NCBI RefSeq assembly: GCF_002752355.1 | Contig: NZ_MRAV01000013.1 | Location: forward strand, 1 to 64,000 | Length of the DNA: 64,000 bases | DNA from: Leucobacter sp. OLIS6 | GTDB taxonomy: Bacteria > Actinomycetota > Actinomycetes > Actinomycetales > Microbacteriaceae | Direction of reading: 5' to 3' | In this document: positions 7,772-16,843 of the stretch, piece after piece | How positions within the stretch are numbered: the stretch's first letter is position 1 | Layout of the letters: each line of letters begins with the position of its first letter | Made by a program: the position numbers and the translations under genes | The notes under the pieces: generated by a model | Database searches by the model: none | Seen by the model: the letters and a program-made list of their open reading frames with translations, nothing else | What the model was told of the DNA's origin: nothing

Positions 7772-8998
7772 GTGACCGCGTCCGACCCCCGGGTTCCGGG
7801 CGACAGCCGGGTCGCGAAGCGCGCCCTCGTCGCGCTGTTCGGTGCGGGCTTCGCGACCTTTGCCCAGTTGTACGCCCCGCAGGGCGTGCTGACCGAGCTG
7901 GCGCACGAGTTCCGCAGCGACACGGGCGCGGTCTCGTGGGTGATCGGTGCGGCCACGCTCGGTGTCGCCGTCGGCGTGGTGCCGTGGGCCCGAGTCTCCG
8001 ACCGGATCGGTCGCGTGGCCGCGATGCGCTGGTCGGTGCTCGTCGCGCTCGCGATCGGTCTGCTGGTCCCGTTCATGCCCACGCTCCCCGCACTCGTCGC
8101 GGTGCGCTTCTTCGAGGGGCTCGCGCTCGGAGGGCTGCCCGCGCTGGCCGTCACCGCGCTCGCCGAGATCGTGACGCCCGCGGCGCTCGGCGCCGCCGTC
8201 GGCAGCTATGTCGCAGGCACCACCATCGGCGGGCTCGCCGGTCGCGTCATCTCGGGCCTCGTCGGCGACGCCCTCGGCTGGGGGTGGGGGATCGCGGCGG
8301 TCGCCCTCTGCTCGGTCGCGTCCGCGGCGCTGTTCCTCGCGCTGATCCCGGCGACCCGGATCCCGCCGGGACCCCCGCTGCCGCTCGGTCGCGCGTTCCT
8401 GGCCAATCTCCGAAACCCGGGCGTCCGGGTCCTCATCGCGCAGGGATTCCTCCTGATGGGCGGCTTCGTCGCCGTCTACAACGTGCTCGGCTTCCGGCTG
8501 CAGGAGTCGCCGTTCGGACTGAGCACGGCCCAGGTGTCGTGGCTCTTCCTCGCCTACCTGGCCGGCGCGGTCGCCTCCCGCCGGGTGTGGTCGGTCGTCG
8601 CTCGGGCCCACCGCGGGCCGCGCCTGGGACCGCTCGCCGGCATCGAATCCCCGGTCCGTGTGCAGCTCGGGTGCATCGCGCTCATGCTGCTCGGGCTCGG
8701 CCTCATGCTGCTCCCGTGGCTTCCCGCGGTGATCCTCGGACTCGTGCTGTTCACCGGAGCGTTCTTCGGGGCCCACACCATCGCGAGCGGTCTGATCGGT
8801 CGACGTGCCGACACCGGGCGCAGCCTGGCGCCGTCGCTCTACAACCTCGGCTACTACATCGGCTCGGCGCTGCTCGGCGGCCTCGGTGGTCTCGTATTCG
8901 CCCACTGGGGGTGGGGCGGCGCCGTCACACTGGTCGCGGTCTCGGCCTTCGCGGCGGCGGCCGCCGCCGTCGGGCACGCGCGGGGCGCGCGCCGCTGA
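7772..8998 (+). CDS. MFS transporter, 12-TM (YnfM-like)
   Basis: 408 residues with about 12 hydrophobic segments and a GTG start. MFS motif A appears as ARVSDRIGRVAAMR after TM2. The pattern RFFEGLALGGLPALA resembles the YnfM/YbcL branch of drug or arabinose-type exporters. The substrate cannot be assigned. It follows purE by 12 nt on the same strand; a role in purine metabolism is possible but not supported by any motif. Confidence 0.8.
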   Translation: MTASDPRVPGDSRVAKRALVALFGAGFATFAQLYAPQGVLTELAHEFRSDTGAVSWVIGAATLGVAVGVVPWARVSDRIGRVAAMRWSVLVALAIGLLVPFMPTLPALVAVRFFEGLALGGLPALAVTALAEIVTPAALGAAVGSYVAGTTIGGLAGRVISGLVGDALGWGWGIAAVALCSVASAALFLALIPATRIPPGPPLPLGRAFLANLRNPGVRVLIAQGFLLMGGFVAVYNVLGFRLQESPFGLSTAQVSWLFLAYLAGAVASRRVWSVVARAHRGPRLGPLAGIESPVRVQLGCIALMLLGLGLMLLPWLPAVILGLVLFTGAFFGAHTIASGLIGRRADTGRSLAPSLYNLGYYIGSALLGGLGGLVFAHWGWGGAVTLVAVSAFAAAAAAVGHARGARR

Positions 8999-9040
8999 CG
9001 CAGCAGCGCCGCGGTCGATCGCGGTTCCGCCGCTCGCGCG

Positions 9041-9078
9041 GGACTCGGCCGCTCGTGCCGGACTCGGCCGCTCGTGCC
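9041..9078. repeat. Perfect 19-bp tandem duplication
   Basis: GGACTCGGCCGCTCGTGCC occurs at 9041-9059 and again at 9060-9078, between the stop of the MFS gene and the stop of the convergent glycosyltransferase. It looks like a simple slippage duplication. Confidence 0.8.
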
Positions 9079-9081
9079 GGG

Positions 9082-10206
9082 TCAGATGTTCGCGTGGATC
9101 TCCCACAGGTGCCAGGCCGTGCTCGCCCACGAGTACGAGCGGGACTGATCCTCGGCGAGCACCGAGAGCCGGGAGCGCTCGGCGTCGTCGCTCATGATCC
9201 GGGAGAGTTCGCCGGCGAACGCCGCCGCGTCCTCCGCGCCGATCCCACCCTCGAAGGCGAGCTCCGCCGCGACGGCGCTGCCGCCGTGCAGCGCTGGTAC
9301 CCCCGCGGACAGCGCAGCGAGCAGCTCGTAGCCGGTGCCGATACCCGCCTGAGGCAGCGCGAGCAGCTCGGCACCCGAGAGCACGGCTCCGATGTCCTCG
9401 AGCTCCCGCGGGCGGACCACGGTGATGCGGTGCTGCAACTCGGTCGGGATCGCGGCCGCGAGCTTCGGGTCCGCGCTTTCGGTGTTCTGCGGATCGCCGG
9501 GCGCGGGGAAGCTGCCGCTGAGCACGACGAGCGCCGGGAGCGACGGATCGGCGTGCATCGCGTCGAGGATCCACTCGAGCCGGCCGAATTCGCCAGGCGC
9601 AGCGGTCGTGACCACGTAGGTCGAGGGGAGCCCCAGCTCGACGCGGCGTTCGGCGGCGTCGGAGGGGCGCATGATCCGGGTGGGGGCGGCGAGCGGCAGC
9701 ACCTGCACCGCCAGCTCGGGCCCGAAGTGCTCCTGCAGCGCGCTCGCGGTCGCGTGGGTCGAGGTGACGATCACATCGGCGAGGCGCACCGCGCGGCGCA
9801 CGAAGGAACGGAAGAGCCGGGCCTGGGTCGTGCCCATCAGCTCGGGCGCCTGCCAGGCGATGCCGTGGGGGATCGCGACCGAGGTCTGGGTGCCGTCGCC
9901 CTCGTCGCGGCTGCGCAGCGGAACCATGGGGGTCAACGCGTGCACGAACTCGCCGTCGAGGGGGCGGGCCGAGGCGCCGGACTGCCACAGCACGGGCAGC
10001 ATGCCGGCCTTCAGCGGCAGGGTCTCGACGCGAGCGCGCGGCGACTCCAGAACGGGTGCCTCCGTGCCCTTGGCGATCAGCAGCCGGGCGCTGCACCCGC
10101 GGGGGGCCGCGACGGCGACCGCTTCCGTGAGGTCCTGTGCGGCTGCGGCCTGCAGCGCACTGTCCCACCCGGGAAAGGGCTCGCCGATCAGCGTGAGCGT
10201 CGCCAC
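9082..10206 (-). CDS. Glycosyltransferase, GT4-like (mannosyl/galactosyl type unknown)
   Basis: 374 residues from GTG 10206, with GGAGGGG 5 nt upstream. Two Rossmann-like halves: the N-half has PHGIAWQAPELM and a TSTHATASAL segment, the C-half has ALPQAGIGTGYELLAALSAG, which resembles the E-x7-E donor-binding region of GT4 enzymes. No signal peptide, so cytoplasmic. A probable -10 box (TAGAAT, minus strand, 10258-10253) lies in the 220-bp region shared with the divergent galE. Donor and acceptor sugars are unknown. Confidence 0.65.
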   Translation of the reverse strand: MATLTLIGEPFPGWDSALQAAAAQDLTEAVAVAAPRGCSARLLIAKGTEAPVLESPRARVETLPLKAGMLPVLWQSGASARPLDGEFVHALTPMVPLRSRDEGDGTQTSVAIPHGIAWQAPELMGTTQARLFRSFVRRAVRLADVIVTSTHATASALQEHFGPELAVQVLPLAAPTRIMRPSDAAERRVELGLPSTYVVTTAAPGEFGRLEWILDAMHADPSLPALVVLSGSFPAPGDPQNTESADPKLAAAIPTELQHRITVVRPRELEDIGAVLSGAELLALPQAGIGTGYELLAALSAGVPALHGGSAVAAELAFEGGIGAEDAAAFAGELSRIMSDDAERSRLSVLAEDQSRSYSWASTAWHLWEIHANI

Positions 10207-10413
10207 CTAACCCCTCCGTCCCCGCCAAGCTGTGAATCGCCCGACAGCCTCGATTCTACGGAATCGGTTGCTGTGCGCAGGCCCGGAGCGCGCGGAAGCG
10301 TCACCGAATCGTAACCCTGCGGTGTCACTGCCCTTCGGGGAGCTCGGCCGACGCCGGAAACCGCCTTTCGCGGATTCCGGAGCGCGTCGCAGGTTCTCTC
10401 CCGGCAGCGGCCC

Positions 10414-10426
10414 TACCCTAGACGCT
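10414..10426 (+). promoter_or_regulatory. -10 box of a leaderless galE transcript
   Basis: TACCCT (10414-10419), 7 nt, then ATG at 10427. No ribosome site precedes the start. Confidence 0.6.
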
Positions 10427-11440
10427 ATGCGTGTACTTCTCACCGGCGGCGCCGGCTACATCGGCTCGCACACCGCGCTCGTGCTCCTCGATCGCGGGCA
10501 CGAGGTCATCGTGGTCGACGACTTCTCGAACAGCAGCCCCGAAGCGGTGCGCCGGGTCGAGGCGCTGAGCGGGCGGAGCGTCCCCGTGATCGAGGTCGAC
10601 CTCGCCGAGCGCGAGGCCGCCCGTGCGGCGCTCGACGGCCTCGAGTTCGACGCCGTCATCCACTTCGCGGGTCTGAAGGCGGTGGGCGAGTCGGTCGCGC
10701 AACCCACCCGCTACTACCGGGTGAACCTCGACTCGACGCTCGTGATGCTCGATCTGATGCGCGAGCGCGGAGTCACCAAGTTCGTGTTCAGCTCCTCGGC
10801 GACGGTGTACGGCGAGCCTCAGCGCGTGCCGATCGACGAGGCGCATCCCGCGGGGGTCGGGGTGACCAATCCCTACGGCTGGACCAAGGCGATGATCGAG
10901 CAGATCGTCCGGGACACGCAGGTCGCCTGGCCCGAGCTCGAGGCCGTGCTGCTGCGCTACTTCAACCCCGTCGGCGCGCACCCCTCGGGCCGCATCGGCG
11001 AGGACCCCAGCGGGATCCCCAACAACCTCATGCCGTTCATCGCGCAGGTCGCGGTCGGCAAGCGCGAGCGGCTCAGCGTCTTCGGCGGGGATTACCCGAC
11101 GTCCGACGGCACCGGCGTCCGCGACTACATCCACGTGATGGACCTGGCCGAGGGCCACGTCGCCGCGCTCGAGCACCTCTCTGCGGGCGTCACCGCGTAC
11201 AACCTCGGTTCCGGGACCGGATCCAGCGTGCTCGAGGTCGTCGGCGCCTTCGAGGAGGCCTCCGGCCGTCCGGTGCCCTACGACATCGTGCCCGGGCGCG
11301 CCGGAGATGTCGCCGCGATGGTCGCGGATCCCGCCAAGGCGAACGCCGAGCTCGGGTGGCGCACCACCCGCTCCCTCGCCGAGGCCTGCCGCGACGCGTG
11401 GACCTGGCAGTCGAGCAACCCCGGCGGGTACGCCGGATGA
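10427..11440 (+). CDS. galE: UDP-glucose 4-epimerase
   Basis: 337 residues. Extended short-chain dehydrogenase that interconverts UDP-glucose and UDP-galactose with bound NAD. N-terminal GGAGYIGSHTA binds NAD; the active-site Tyr-x3-Lys is YGWTK near residue 150, preceded by the SSSATVYGE segment with the catalytic Ser/Thr; the C-terminal half carries RYFNPVGAHPSG. It begins an operon in which the LCP gene overlaps by 4 nt and the GT2 by another 4 nt. Together with glf (48 kb) it supplies UDP-galactofuranose. Confidence 0.95.
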   Translation: MRVLLTGGAGYIGSHTALVLLDRGHEVIVVDDFSNSSPEAVRRVEALSGRSVPVIEVDLAEREAARAALDGLEFDAVIHFAGLKAVGESVAQPTRYYRVNLDSTLVMLDLMRERGVTKFVFSSSATVYGEPQRVPIDEAHPAGVGVTNPYGWTKAMIEQIVRDTQVAWPELEAVLLRYFNPVGAHPSGRIGEDPSGIPNNLMPFIAQVAVGKRERLSVFGGDYPTSDGTGVRDYIHVMDLAEGHVAALEHLSAGVTAYNLGSGTGSSVLEVVGAFEEASGRPVPYDIVPGRAGDVAAMVADPAKANAELGWRTTRSLAEACRDAWTWQSSNPGGYAG

Positions 11441-12834
11441 GCACGATCGAGCTCGAGCGGCCGATCCGCAACCCCGATCTCGATTCGCCCCCGCTGATGA
11501 CCAAGCGGGCGCGCTGGCTCGTGCTGCTCGGCTTCGTCCTGCCCGGCAGCGCACAGCTGCTCGCGGGCAGCCGCAGGCTCGGCCGATTCGGCATCACGGC
11601 GACGGTCGTGCTGATCCTCGCGGGCGTCCTCGCCGTGGTGGGCCTGCTCGTTGCGCGCGCCGACACGCTCACGCTGTTCACGAACAGCTGGTTCCTCTTC
11701 GCGCTGACCTGGGTGCTCGCGTTCTACGCGATCCTCTGGCTGGTGCTCGGCTTCGACACCCTGCGGCTCACCAAGCTGGTGCGGGTGAAGCCGAACTGGC
11801 GCGTGCCCATCGCGGTCATCTCGGTGCTGCTGACCATCGTGCCAGCCTTCGGCGCGGCCTGGGCGGCGACCACCGTCGCCTCGACCCGCGGGCTCCTCGA
11901 CGATCTCTTCGCGGGCGCGCCCGCGGTCGAACCCGTCAAGGGCCGCTACAACTTCCTGCTGCTCGGTACGGACGCGGGCGCCGACCGCGAGGGGCTGCGT
12001 CCCGACAGCATCTCGGTCGTGAGCGTCGATGCGAAGACCGGCCAGTCGACCATCATCGGTGTTCCGCGCGAGCTCGCGAACGTGCCCTTCTCGAAGGACT
12101 CGCCCATGGCGAAGATGCACCCGAACGGCTTCGGCGTCGGCCCCAACGAATTCGGGGAGTGGGGCGGCTGCCAGGTAGGACGCTGCATCCTGAACGGCGT
12201 CTACGCCGAGGCGGAGCTGTTCTACCCGGAGCTCTACCCGAACGCGAAGAAGCAGCACTCCTCGCCCGGGATCGAGGCGACCAAGGAGGCCGTCGAGGGT
12301 GCGACCGGTCTCGACATCCAGTTCTACGTGCTCGTCAACATGGATGCGTTCTCGCAGCTGATCGATGCGCTCGGCGGCATCGAGATCGACGTGAAGGAGC
12401 GACTGCCCATCGGCGGCGATCAGTATCAGAACGGCGTCGACGGCTGGATCGAGCCGGGCAAGCAGCACATGAACGGCTACACGGCCCAGTGGTATGCGCG
12501 TTCCCGCTACGGATCCGCCGCGGGCGACTACTCGCGCATGGAGCGGCAGCGCGAGCTGCAGGCCGCGATCCTCGCCCAGATGAACCCGACCAACGTGCTG
12601 GCGCGGTTCCAGGACATCGCGACCGCGGGCAAGCAGCTCGTCGAGACCGACATCCCGAGCTCGATGCTGGGTCGCTTCGTGGATCTCGCGGGCAAGTCCC
12701 GCGAGTTCCCGCCCGTCAACGTCGAGCTCGTGCCGCCGGCGGTGGACCCCGAGAACCCGGACTTCGCCAAGGTCCATCAGCTGGTGGATCAGGGCATTGC
12801 CAAGGCGACTCCGAAGAAGGACGGCAAGCAGTGA
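11437..12834 (+). CDS. LytR-CpsA-Psr (LCP) family glycopolymer transferase
   Basis: 465 residues. The ATG overlaps the galE stop (ATGA). About four membrane segments lie in residues 20-150, more than the single anchor of the classical enzyme. The extracellular LCP domain follows from about residue 165 with YNFLLLGTDAG, the Arg/Asp-rich RPDSISVVSVD, and GVPREL; near the end of the domain are RSRYGSAAGDYSRMERQRE residues typical of the polyprenyl-phosphate pocket. LCP enzymes move undecaprenyl-linked glycopolymers onto peptidoglycan, so this is the likely attachment step for a polymer made in this locus. Confidence 0.9.
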   Translation: MSTIELERPIRNPDLDSPPLMTKRARWLVLLGFVLPGSAQLLAGSRRLGRFGITATVVLILAGVLAVVGLLVARADTLTLFTNSWFLFALTWVLAFYAILWLVLGFDTLRLTKLVRVKPNWRVPIAVISVLLTIVPAFGAAWAATTVASTRGLLDDLFAGAPAVEPVKGRYNFLLLGTDAGADREGLRPDSISVVSVDAKTGQSTIIGVPRELANVPFSKDSPMAKMHPNGFGVGPNEFGEWGGCQVGRCILNGVYAEAELFYPELYPNAKKQHSSPGIEATKEAVEGATGLDIQFYVLVNMDAFSQLIDALGGIEIDVKERLPIGGDQYQNGVDGWIEPGKQHMNGYTAQWYARSRYGSAAGDYSRMERQRELQAAILAQMNPTNVLARFQDIATAGKQLVETDIPSSMLGRFVDLAGKSREFPPVNVELVPPAVDPENPDFAKVHQLVDQGIAKATPKKDGKQ

Positions 12835-13871
12835 GCGGGGGAGCTGTCGCTGGGTCCGCTTCGGGTTCGGGCTCGATTTCGGGCGCGGCGGGCGCCTCCG
12901 GCGCGCTGCGGGTGACCGCGGTACTCGTCGCATGGAATCGCCGGGTGCTGCTGCGTGAGGCGCTGGAGGCGCTCTCGGCGCAGACCCGTCCGGTCGATCG
13001 CCTCGTGGTGGTCGACAATGCTTCGGACGACGGCTCCGACGCGGTCGCGGCCGAGCTGCTGGCCGAGTGGGGGGATCGGGCCCGGCTGATCCGGTTGACC
13101 GAGAACACGGGCGGCGCCGGCGGCTTCGCGGTGGGGATCGCGGCAGCGGTCGCCGATCCCGCGACCGACTGGGTGTGGGTCATGGACGACGACACGGTGC
13201 CGGGCCCCGACGCGCTCGCCGGTGCGCTCGCGACGTTCGAGCGCTACCGCGCGACCGGGCAGGACGACCTCGCGGTGATGGGTTCGCGGGTGGTCTGGAC
13301 CGACGGCGCGGACCACCCGATGAACACGCCCAAGGCGAAGATCCGTGCGTCGCGCGCGGAGCGTGAGCGGGCGGCCTCCGTCGGCGCGATGGAGATCCGG
13401 TCGATCTCGTTCGTGTCGGCGTTCCTGCGCGCCGCGCGGGTGCGCGAGCTGGGCCTCCCCATCGTCGACTACTTCCTGTGGAACGACGATTTCGAGTACT
13501 CGGCGCGCCTGCTGCGCGGTGCGCGAGGCCTGTTCGTGCCCGACTCCGTGGTCACTCACAAGACGGCGAAGCGCGGGTCGAGCGACGCGGATCCCGGCCC
13601 CCGCTTCTTCTTCGAGGTGCGCAACAAGCTCTGGGTGTTCCGACTCTCGAAGGCGCTCTACGGCTGGGAGAACGCGCTCTACATCGCCGCGACCGCCCGG
13701 CGCTGGGTGCGCACCTTCCGCGCCTCGCAGGACCGATCCGTGCTGCGCGACGGCCTCCGCCGCGGCTGGCGCGACGGCTGGCGCACCCGCCCGCGCCCCT
13801 CGACCGAGGTACTCGCGACCGCGGGCGTGCCCGACGACGTCATGGAGCAGGTCCGACTGCTCGAGCGATAG
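12831..13871 (+). CDS. GT2 glycosyltransferase (galactofuranosyl/rhamnosyl type)
   Basis: 346 residues, GTG start overlapping the LCP stop (GTGA). After a short Gly/Ser/Ala linker comes the GT-A domain: AVLVAWNRRVLLREAL, VVDNASDDGSD, and the metal-binding VMDDDTVPGPDA; a later YFLWNDDFEYSARL segment matches the WDD/WND acceptor-side motif of GlfT-like enzymes. The C-terminus has RNKLWVFRLSK. The family places galactofuranose or rhamnose on lipid-linked intermediates. Third gene of the galE operon, consistent with a galactofuranose donor. Confidence 0.85.
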   Translation: MSGGAVAGSASGSGSISGAAGASGALRVTAVLVAWNRRVLLREALEALSAQTRPVDRLVVVDNASDDGSDAVAAELLAEWGDRARLIRLTENTGGAGGFAVGIAAAVADPATDWVWVMDDDTVPGPDALAGALATFERYRATGQDDLAVMGSRVVWTDGADHPMNTPKAKIRASRAERERAASVGAMEIRSISFVSAFLRAARVRELGLPIVDYFLWNDDFEYSARLLRGARGLFVPDSVVTHKTAKRGSSDADPGPRFFFEVRNKLWVFRLSKALYGWENALYIAATARRWVRTFRASQDRSVLRDGLRRGWRDGWRTRPRPSTEVLATAGVPDDVMEQVRLLER

Positions 13872-13914
13872 GGACCTGCGCTGGGTCGGCCTGCCTCACC
13901 GGGCCGGTGCAAGG

Positions 13915-14462
13915 TGCAAGCCCGGGCGATGGCACCGATGATCGCTTCATGAACCTCCGCCCACCGGAACATCACCTGTTCGTAGCTGACCCGGATCACC
14001 TCGTACCCGTGCCTTCGGAGCGCGGCGTCGTGCCCGTTGTCCAGTCTGCGTTGCGCACCCTGGTGGGTGCGCCCGTCGATCTGGACCACGAGCCGTTCGC
14101 CGAAGAGGAGGTCGACCCGATGACCGAGCACGTGCACTTGCTCGAGGATTTGGATGCGAAGCCATCTGAAGCGGTCACGCACGATGGTCTCGAGCCCGGA
14201 GTCGGCGAACGGAGTGCATCGTGAGAGCAGCGTTCGTGCCCGCCCGGCGAGCGGGAGCCGTTCGAGCGCACCGAGCTCGATGAGTCGCCGGTGCTCTCGG
14301 GATCCAGAGACCGATCCGTCCGGCCTGGGTGAGGCAGCTGAGCGCTACCCCGCCGCGCGCCGCTGCGGCGAGCGCAGGGTCGGCGTCCGGTGCCGCTACC
14401 CAGCCCGGCGCGACGCGGAGAATGCGGCCGCTGCGGTGGGAGATGAAAGCGGTGATGTCCAT
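13915..14462 (-). pseudogene. Decayed DUF559 (Vsr/PD-D/E-like endonuclease fold) gene
   Basis: The N-terminal piece (from ATG 14462) reads like the start of actinobacterial DUF559 proteins, with GGVALSCLTQAGRIGLWIPR. The C-terminal piece lies in another frame from about 14305 down to about 13915 and contains GLETIVRDRFRWL, VDLLFGERLVVQIDGRTHQ and GYEVIRVSYEQVMFRW, which are the diagnostic parts of the domain. The frames do not join, and the middle region of roughly 80 residues usual in this family is missing. The C-terminal frame runs on, antisense, into the GT2 gene. A deletion plus frameshift explains this best. Confidence 0.65.
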
Positions 14463-14724
14463 GCCCGAGTGTTGCGCGGGTGGTCCGCGAAGGCTCCTCT
14501 ATTCCGGTGCCTGCAGACGGAGTCGTCTGCATTCACGCGCCGAAGCCTGGTGTGAGCGCCGAACCGAGCGCGGACGCCCGTCTCGTGCGTTCGGAGACCC
14601 TCAGGGATTCGGAGCATTCCCTTGAAATGGGTCCGAAATCCTGCGAATCTCCGAAGTCGATGGAGCCACCACCGACCGGACCCCCACCACCGCGCAACGC
14701 CAGCGAGGCACCATCACCCCGCCC

Positions 14725-14736
14725 TACAGTAGAAGC
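14725..14736 (+). promoter_or_regulatory. -10 box of a leaderless GT2 transcript
   Basis: TACAGT (14725-14730), 6 nt, then ATG 14737. The rest of 14463-14724 holds nothing I recognise. Confidence 0.55.
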
Positions 14737-15582
14737 ATGACCCAGGCCGACTTCTCGCTGCTGCTGCCCGTCTACGCCGGCGACGATCCCGAGTTCCTGC
14801 GTCTCGCCTTCGAGAGCAGCGTCGACGATCAGACGCTGCGCCCGGCCGAGGCCGTGCTGGTGCAGGACGGCCCCGTGCCCGATGCGCTCGCGCAGGAGAT
14901 CGCCCGGATCGAGCGCGAGAGCCCGATCCCGGTCTCGGTGGTGCCTCTCGAGCAGAACCGGGGCCTCACCGAGGCGCTGAACGCCGGCCTGGCGCGGGCG
15001 ACGCATCCGGTGATCGCGCGCATGGACGCCGACGACGTCTCGGTGCCCGAGCGTTTCGCGAAGCAGTGGGCGCTCATCGAGCAGGGGTACGACCTGGTGG
15101 GCGCGGGCATGGTCGAGTTCGAACGCGATCCCGAGCTCACCGGCGCGCTCCGCGTCCCGCCGACGGGGCCGGAGCGGATCCGCGAGCACGCGCGCACGCA
15201 CAACCCCTTCAACCACCCGACGATGATGTACCGGGCGGACGCCATCGCGAAGATCGGCGGGTACGAGCCCTTCGGCAAGATGGAGGACTACTGGCTGGGC
15301 ATCCGGCTCATCGCCTCCGGCGCGAAGGTCGAGAACCTCGCCGAGCCCCTGCTCAAGTACCGCGTCGGAGCCGGCTCGTTCCAGCGCCGCGGCGGCTGGA
15401 CGGAGGCGAGGACGGAGGCACGGTTGCAGCGGGCGATGCTGCGCATGGGATTCGTCTCGCGCGGCCAGTATCTGCGCAACGTCGTCGTGAAGGGCGCGTA
15501 CCGCCTGCTGCCCGCGAGCGTGAAGAAGGTGCTGTTCCGCCGCTTCGTCGGCGGTGGTCTCCCCGGGGATCGCGCCCGGTAG
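14737..15582 (+). CDS. GT2 glycosyltransferase
   Basis: 281 residues. Compact GT-A enzyme: LLLPVYAGDDPEFL at the start, VLVQDGPVPDAL, ARMDADDVSVPERF with the DxD motif, and HPTMMYRADAIAKIGGY followed by EDYWLGIRL, which carries the catalytic-base region. This pattern is shared with capsular beta-galactosyl and amylovoran-type transferases. No membrane segment. It stands as a single gene with its own leaderless promoter; donor and acceptor are unknown. Confidence 0.85.
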   Translation: MTQADFSLLLPVYAGDDPEFLRLAFESSVDDQTLRPAEAVLVQDGPVPDALAQEIARIERESPIPVSVVPLEQNRGLTEALNAGLARATHPVIARMDADDVSVPERFAKQWALIEQGYDLVGAGMVEFERDPELTGALRVPPTGPERIREHARTHNPFNHPTMMYRADAIAKIGGYEPFGKMEDYWLGIRLIASGAKVENLAEPLLKYRVGAGSFQRRGGWTEARTEARLQRAMLRMGFVSRGQYLRNVVVKGAYRLLPASVKKVLFRRFVGGGLPGDRAR

Positions 15583-15631
15583 CCGACCGCGGCGGCTCGC
15601 GGTACTGTCGGCTCAGAGCGAGGAGGTCGAC

Positions 15632-16786
15632 ATGGGATTCGCACTGTTGGCCCTCATCTGCGCGGTCGCGCTGCTCGGGCCGCTACTCGCGCTGCCCGAC
15701 CGGCTGCGCCTGCCCGTGGTCATCGGCGAGCTCGCCGTCGGCCTGATCCTCGGGCAGAGCGGATTCCGCATCGCGGACCCCACCGAGCCGACGTTCGCGT
15801 TCCTCGGCCAGATCGGCTTCGCCCTGGTGATGGTCGTCGCCGGCTCCCACGTGCCGGTCCGGGATCCGGCACTGCGCAGCGGCATGCGCAGCGGCCTGCT
15901 ACGGGCAGCGGTCGTGGGGGCGGCCTCGGTGCCGCTGGGATTCGGGATCGCGCAGCTGTTCGGCACCGATCACGGGTGGTTGTACGCGGTGCTGCTCGCC
16001 TCTTCGTCGGCGAGCCTGGTGCTCCCCGCCCTTGCCGGGGTGCGCACCGACGCGCCGGTGCTCGAGCAGTTGCTGCCCCAGCTCGCCGTCGCCGATGCCG
16101 TCTGCATCGTGCTGCTGCCCCTCGCCATCGAACCGACGAACGCGCTCGGCGCCGGGCTCGGCGCGCTCGTGGTCATCGCCGCCGCGCTGGTCGCCGCCTG
16201 GATCGCGCGCCTGCTCGTCACCCGTGGATTCGAGGCGCGGATCCGCGCGGTATCCCGGGAGCACTCGCTCGCGATCGAGCTGCGCTTCTGGCTGGTGGTC
16301 GTGTTCGCGGTCGCCGCCGTCGCGACCGCGCTGCACGTCTCGGTCATGCTCGCGGGATTCGCGTGCGGCATCGCGCTCGCGGCCGCGGGCGAGCCGGAGC
16401 GGCTCGGCAAGCAGCTGTTCGCGATCACGGAGGGGCTGTTCGCCCCGATCTTCTTCGTCTGGCTGGGCGCATCCATCGACCTGCGCCACCTCGTGACGCA
16501 CCCGCAGGCGATCCTCCTCGGAGTCGTGCTCGGCCTCGGCGCGCTCCTCGTCCACTGCATCCCGGTGCTGCTGCGGCAGCCGTGGCCCGCGGCCATCGTG
16601 ACGGCCGCGCAGCTCGGTGTTCCGATCGCCGCGGTCTCGATGGGCGAGACGCTCGGGATCCTCGCCTCGGGCGAAGGGGCGGCGATCCTGCTCGGTGCGA
16701 TGATCACGATCGGTGCGACGACGCTGGCATCGGGGCGGTTGCGCCGGGTCGCGGAACAACAGTCCAGAACGGTGGAACAGGCCTGA
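15632..16786 (+). CDS. Cation/proton antiporter (CPA2, KefB/NapA-like)
   Basis: 384 residues, about 12 hydrophobic segments. AGGAGG at 15621-15626 fixes the ATG at 15632, and a -10 box TACTGT at 15603-15608 gives a short leader, unlike its neighbours. GELAVGLILGQSGF in TM2-3 is typical of the CPA2 exchanger domain. There is no C-terminal RCK/TrkA-N domain, so it would be an unregulated Na+/H+ or K+/H+ exchanger. Its link to the polysaccharide locus is not evident. Confidence 0.85.
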   Translation: MGFALLALICAVALLGPLLALPDRLRLPVVIGELAVGLILGQSGFRIADPTEPTFAFLGQIGFALVMVVAGSHVPVRDPALRSGMRSGLLRAAVVGAASVPLGFGIAQLFGTDHGWLYAVLLASSSASLVLPALAGVRTDAPVLEQLLPQLAVADAVCIVLLPLAIEPTNALGAGLGALVVIAAALVAAWIARLLVTRGFEARIRAVSREHSLAIELRFWLVVVFAVAAVATALHVSVMLAGFACGIALAAAGEPERLGKQLFAITEGLFAPIFFVWLGASIDLRHLVTHPQAILLGVVLGLGALLVHCIPVLLRQPWPAAIVTAAQLGVPIAAVSMGETLGILASGEGAAILLGAMITIGATTLASGRLRRVAEQQSRTVEQA

Positions 16787-16843
16787 AGTTCGCCTTGGGC
16801 GCTGCAGGATCGGGTAACAGCGGCTTGGAGCGGCTGGGTGGCA

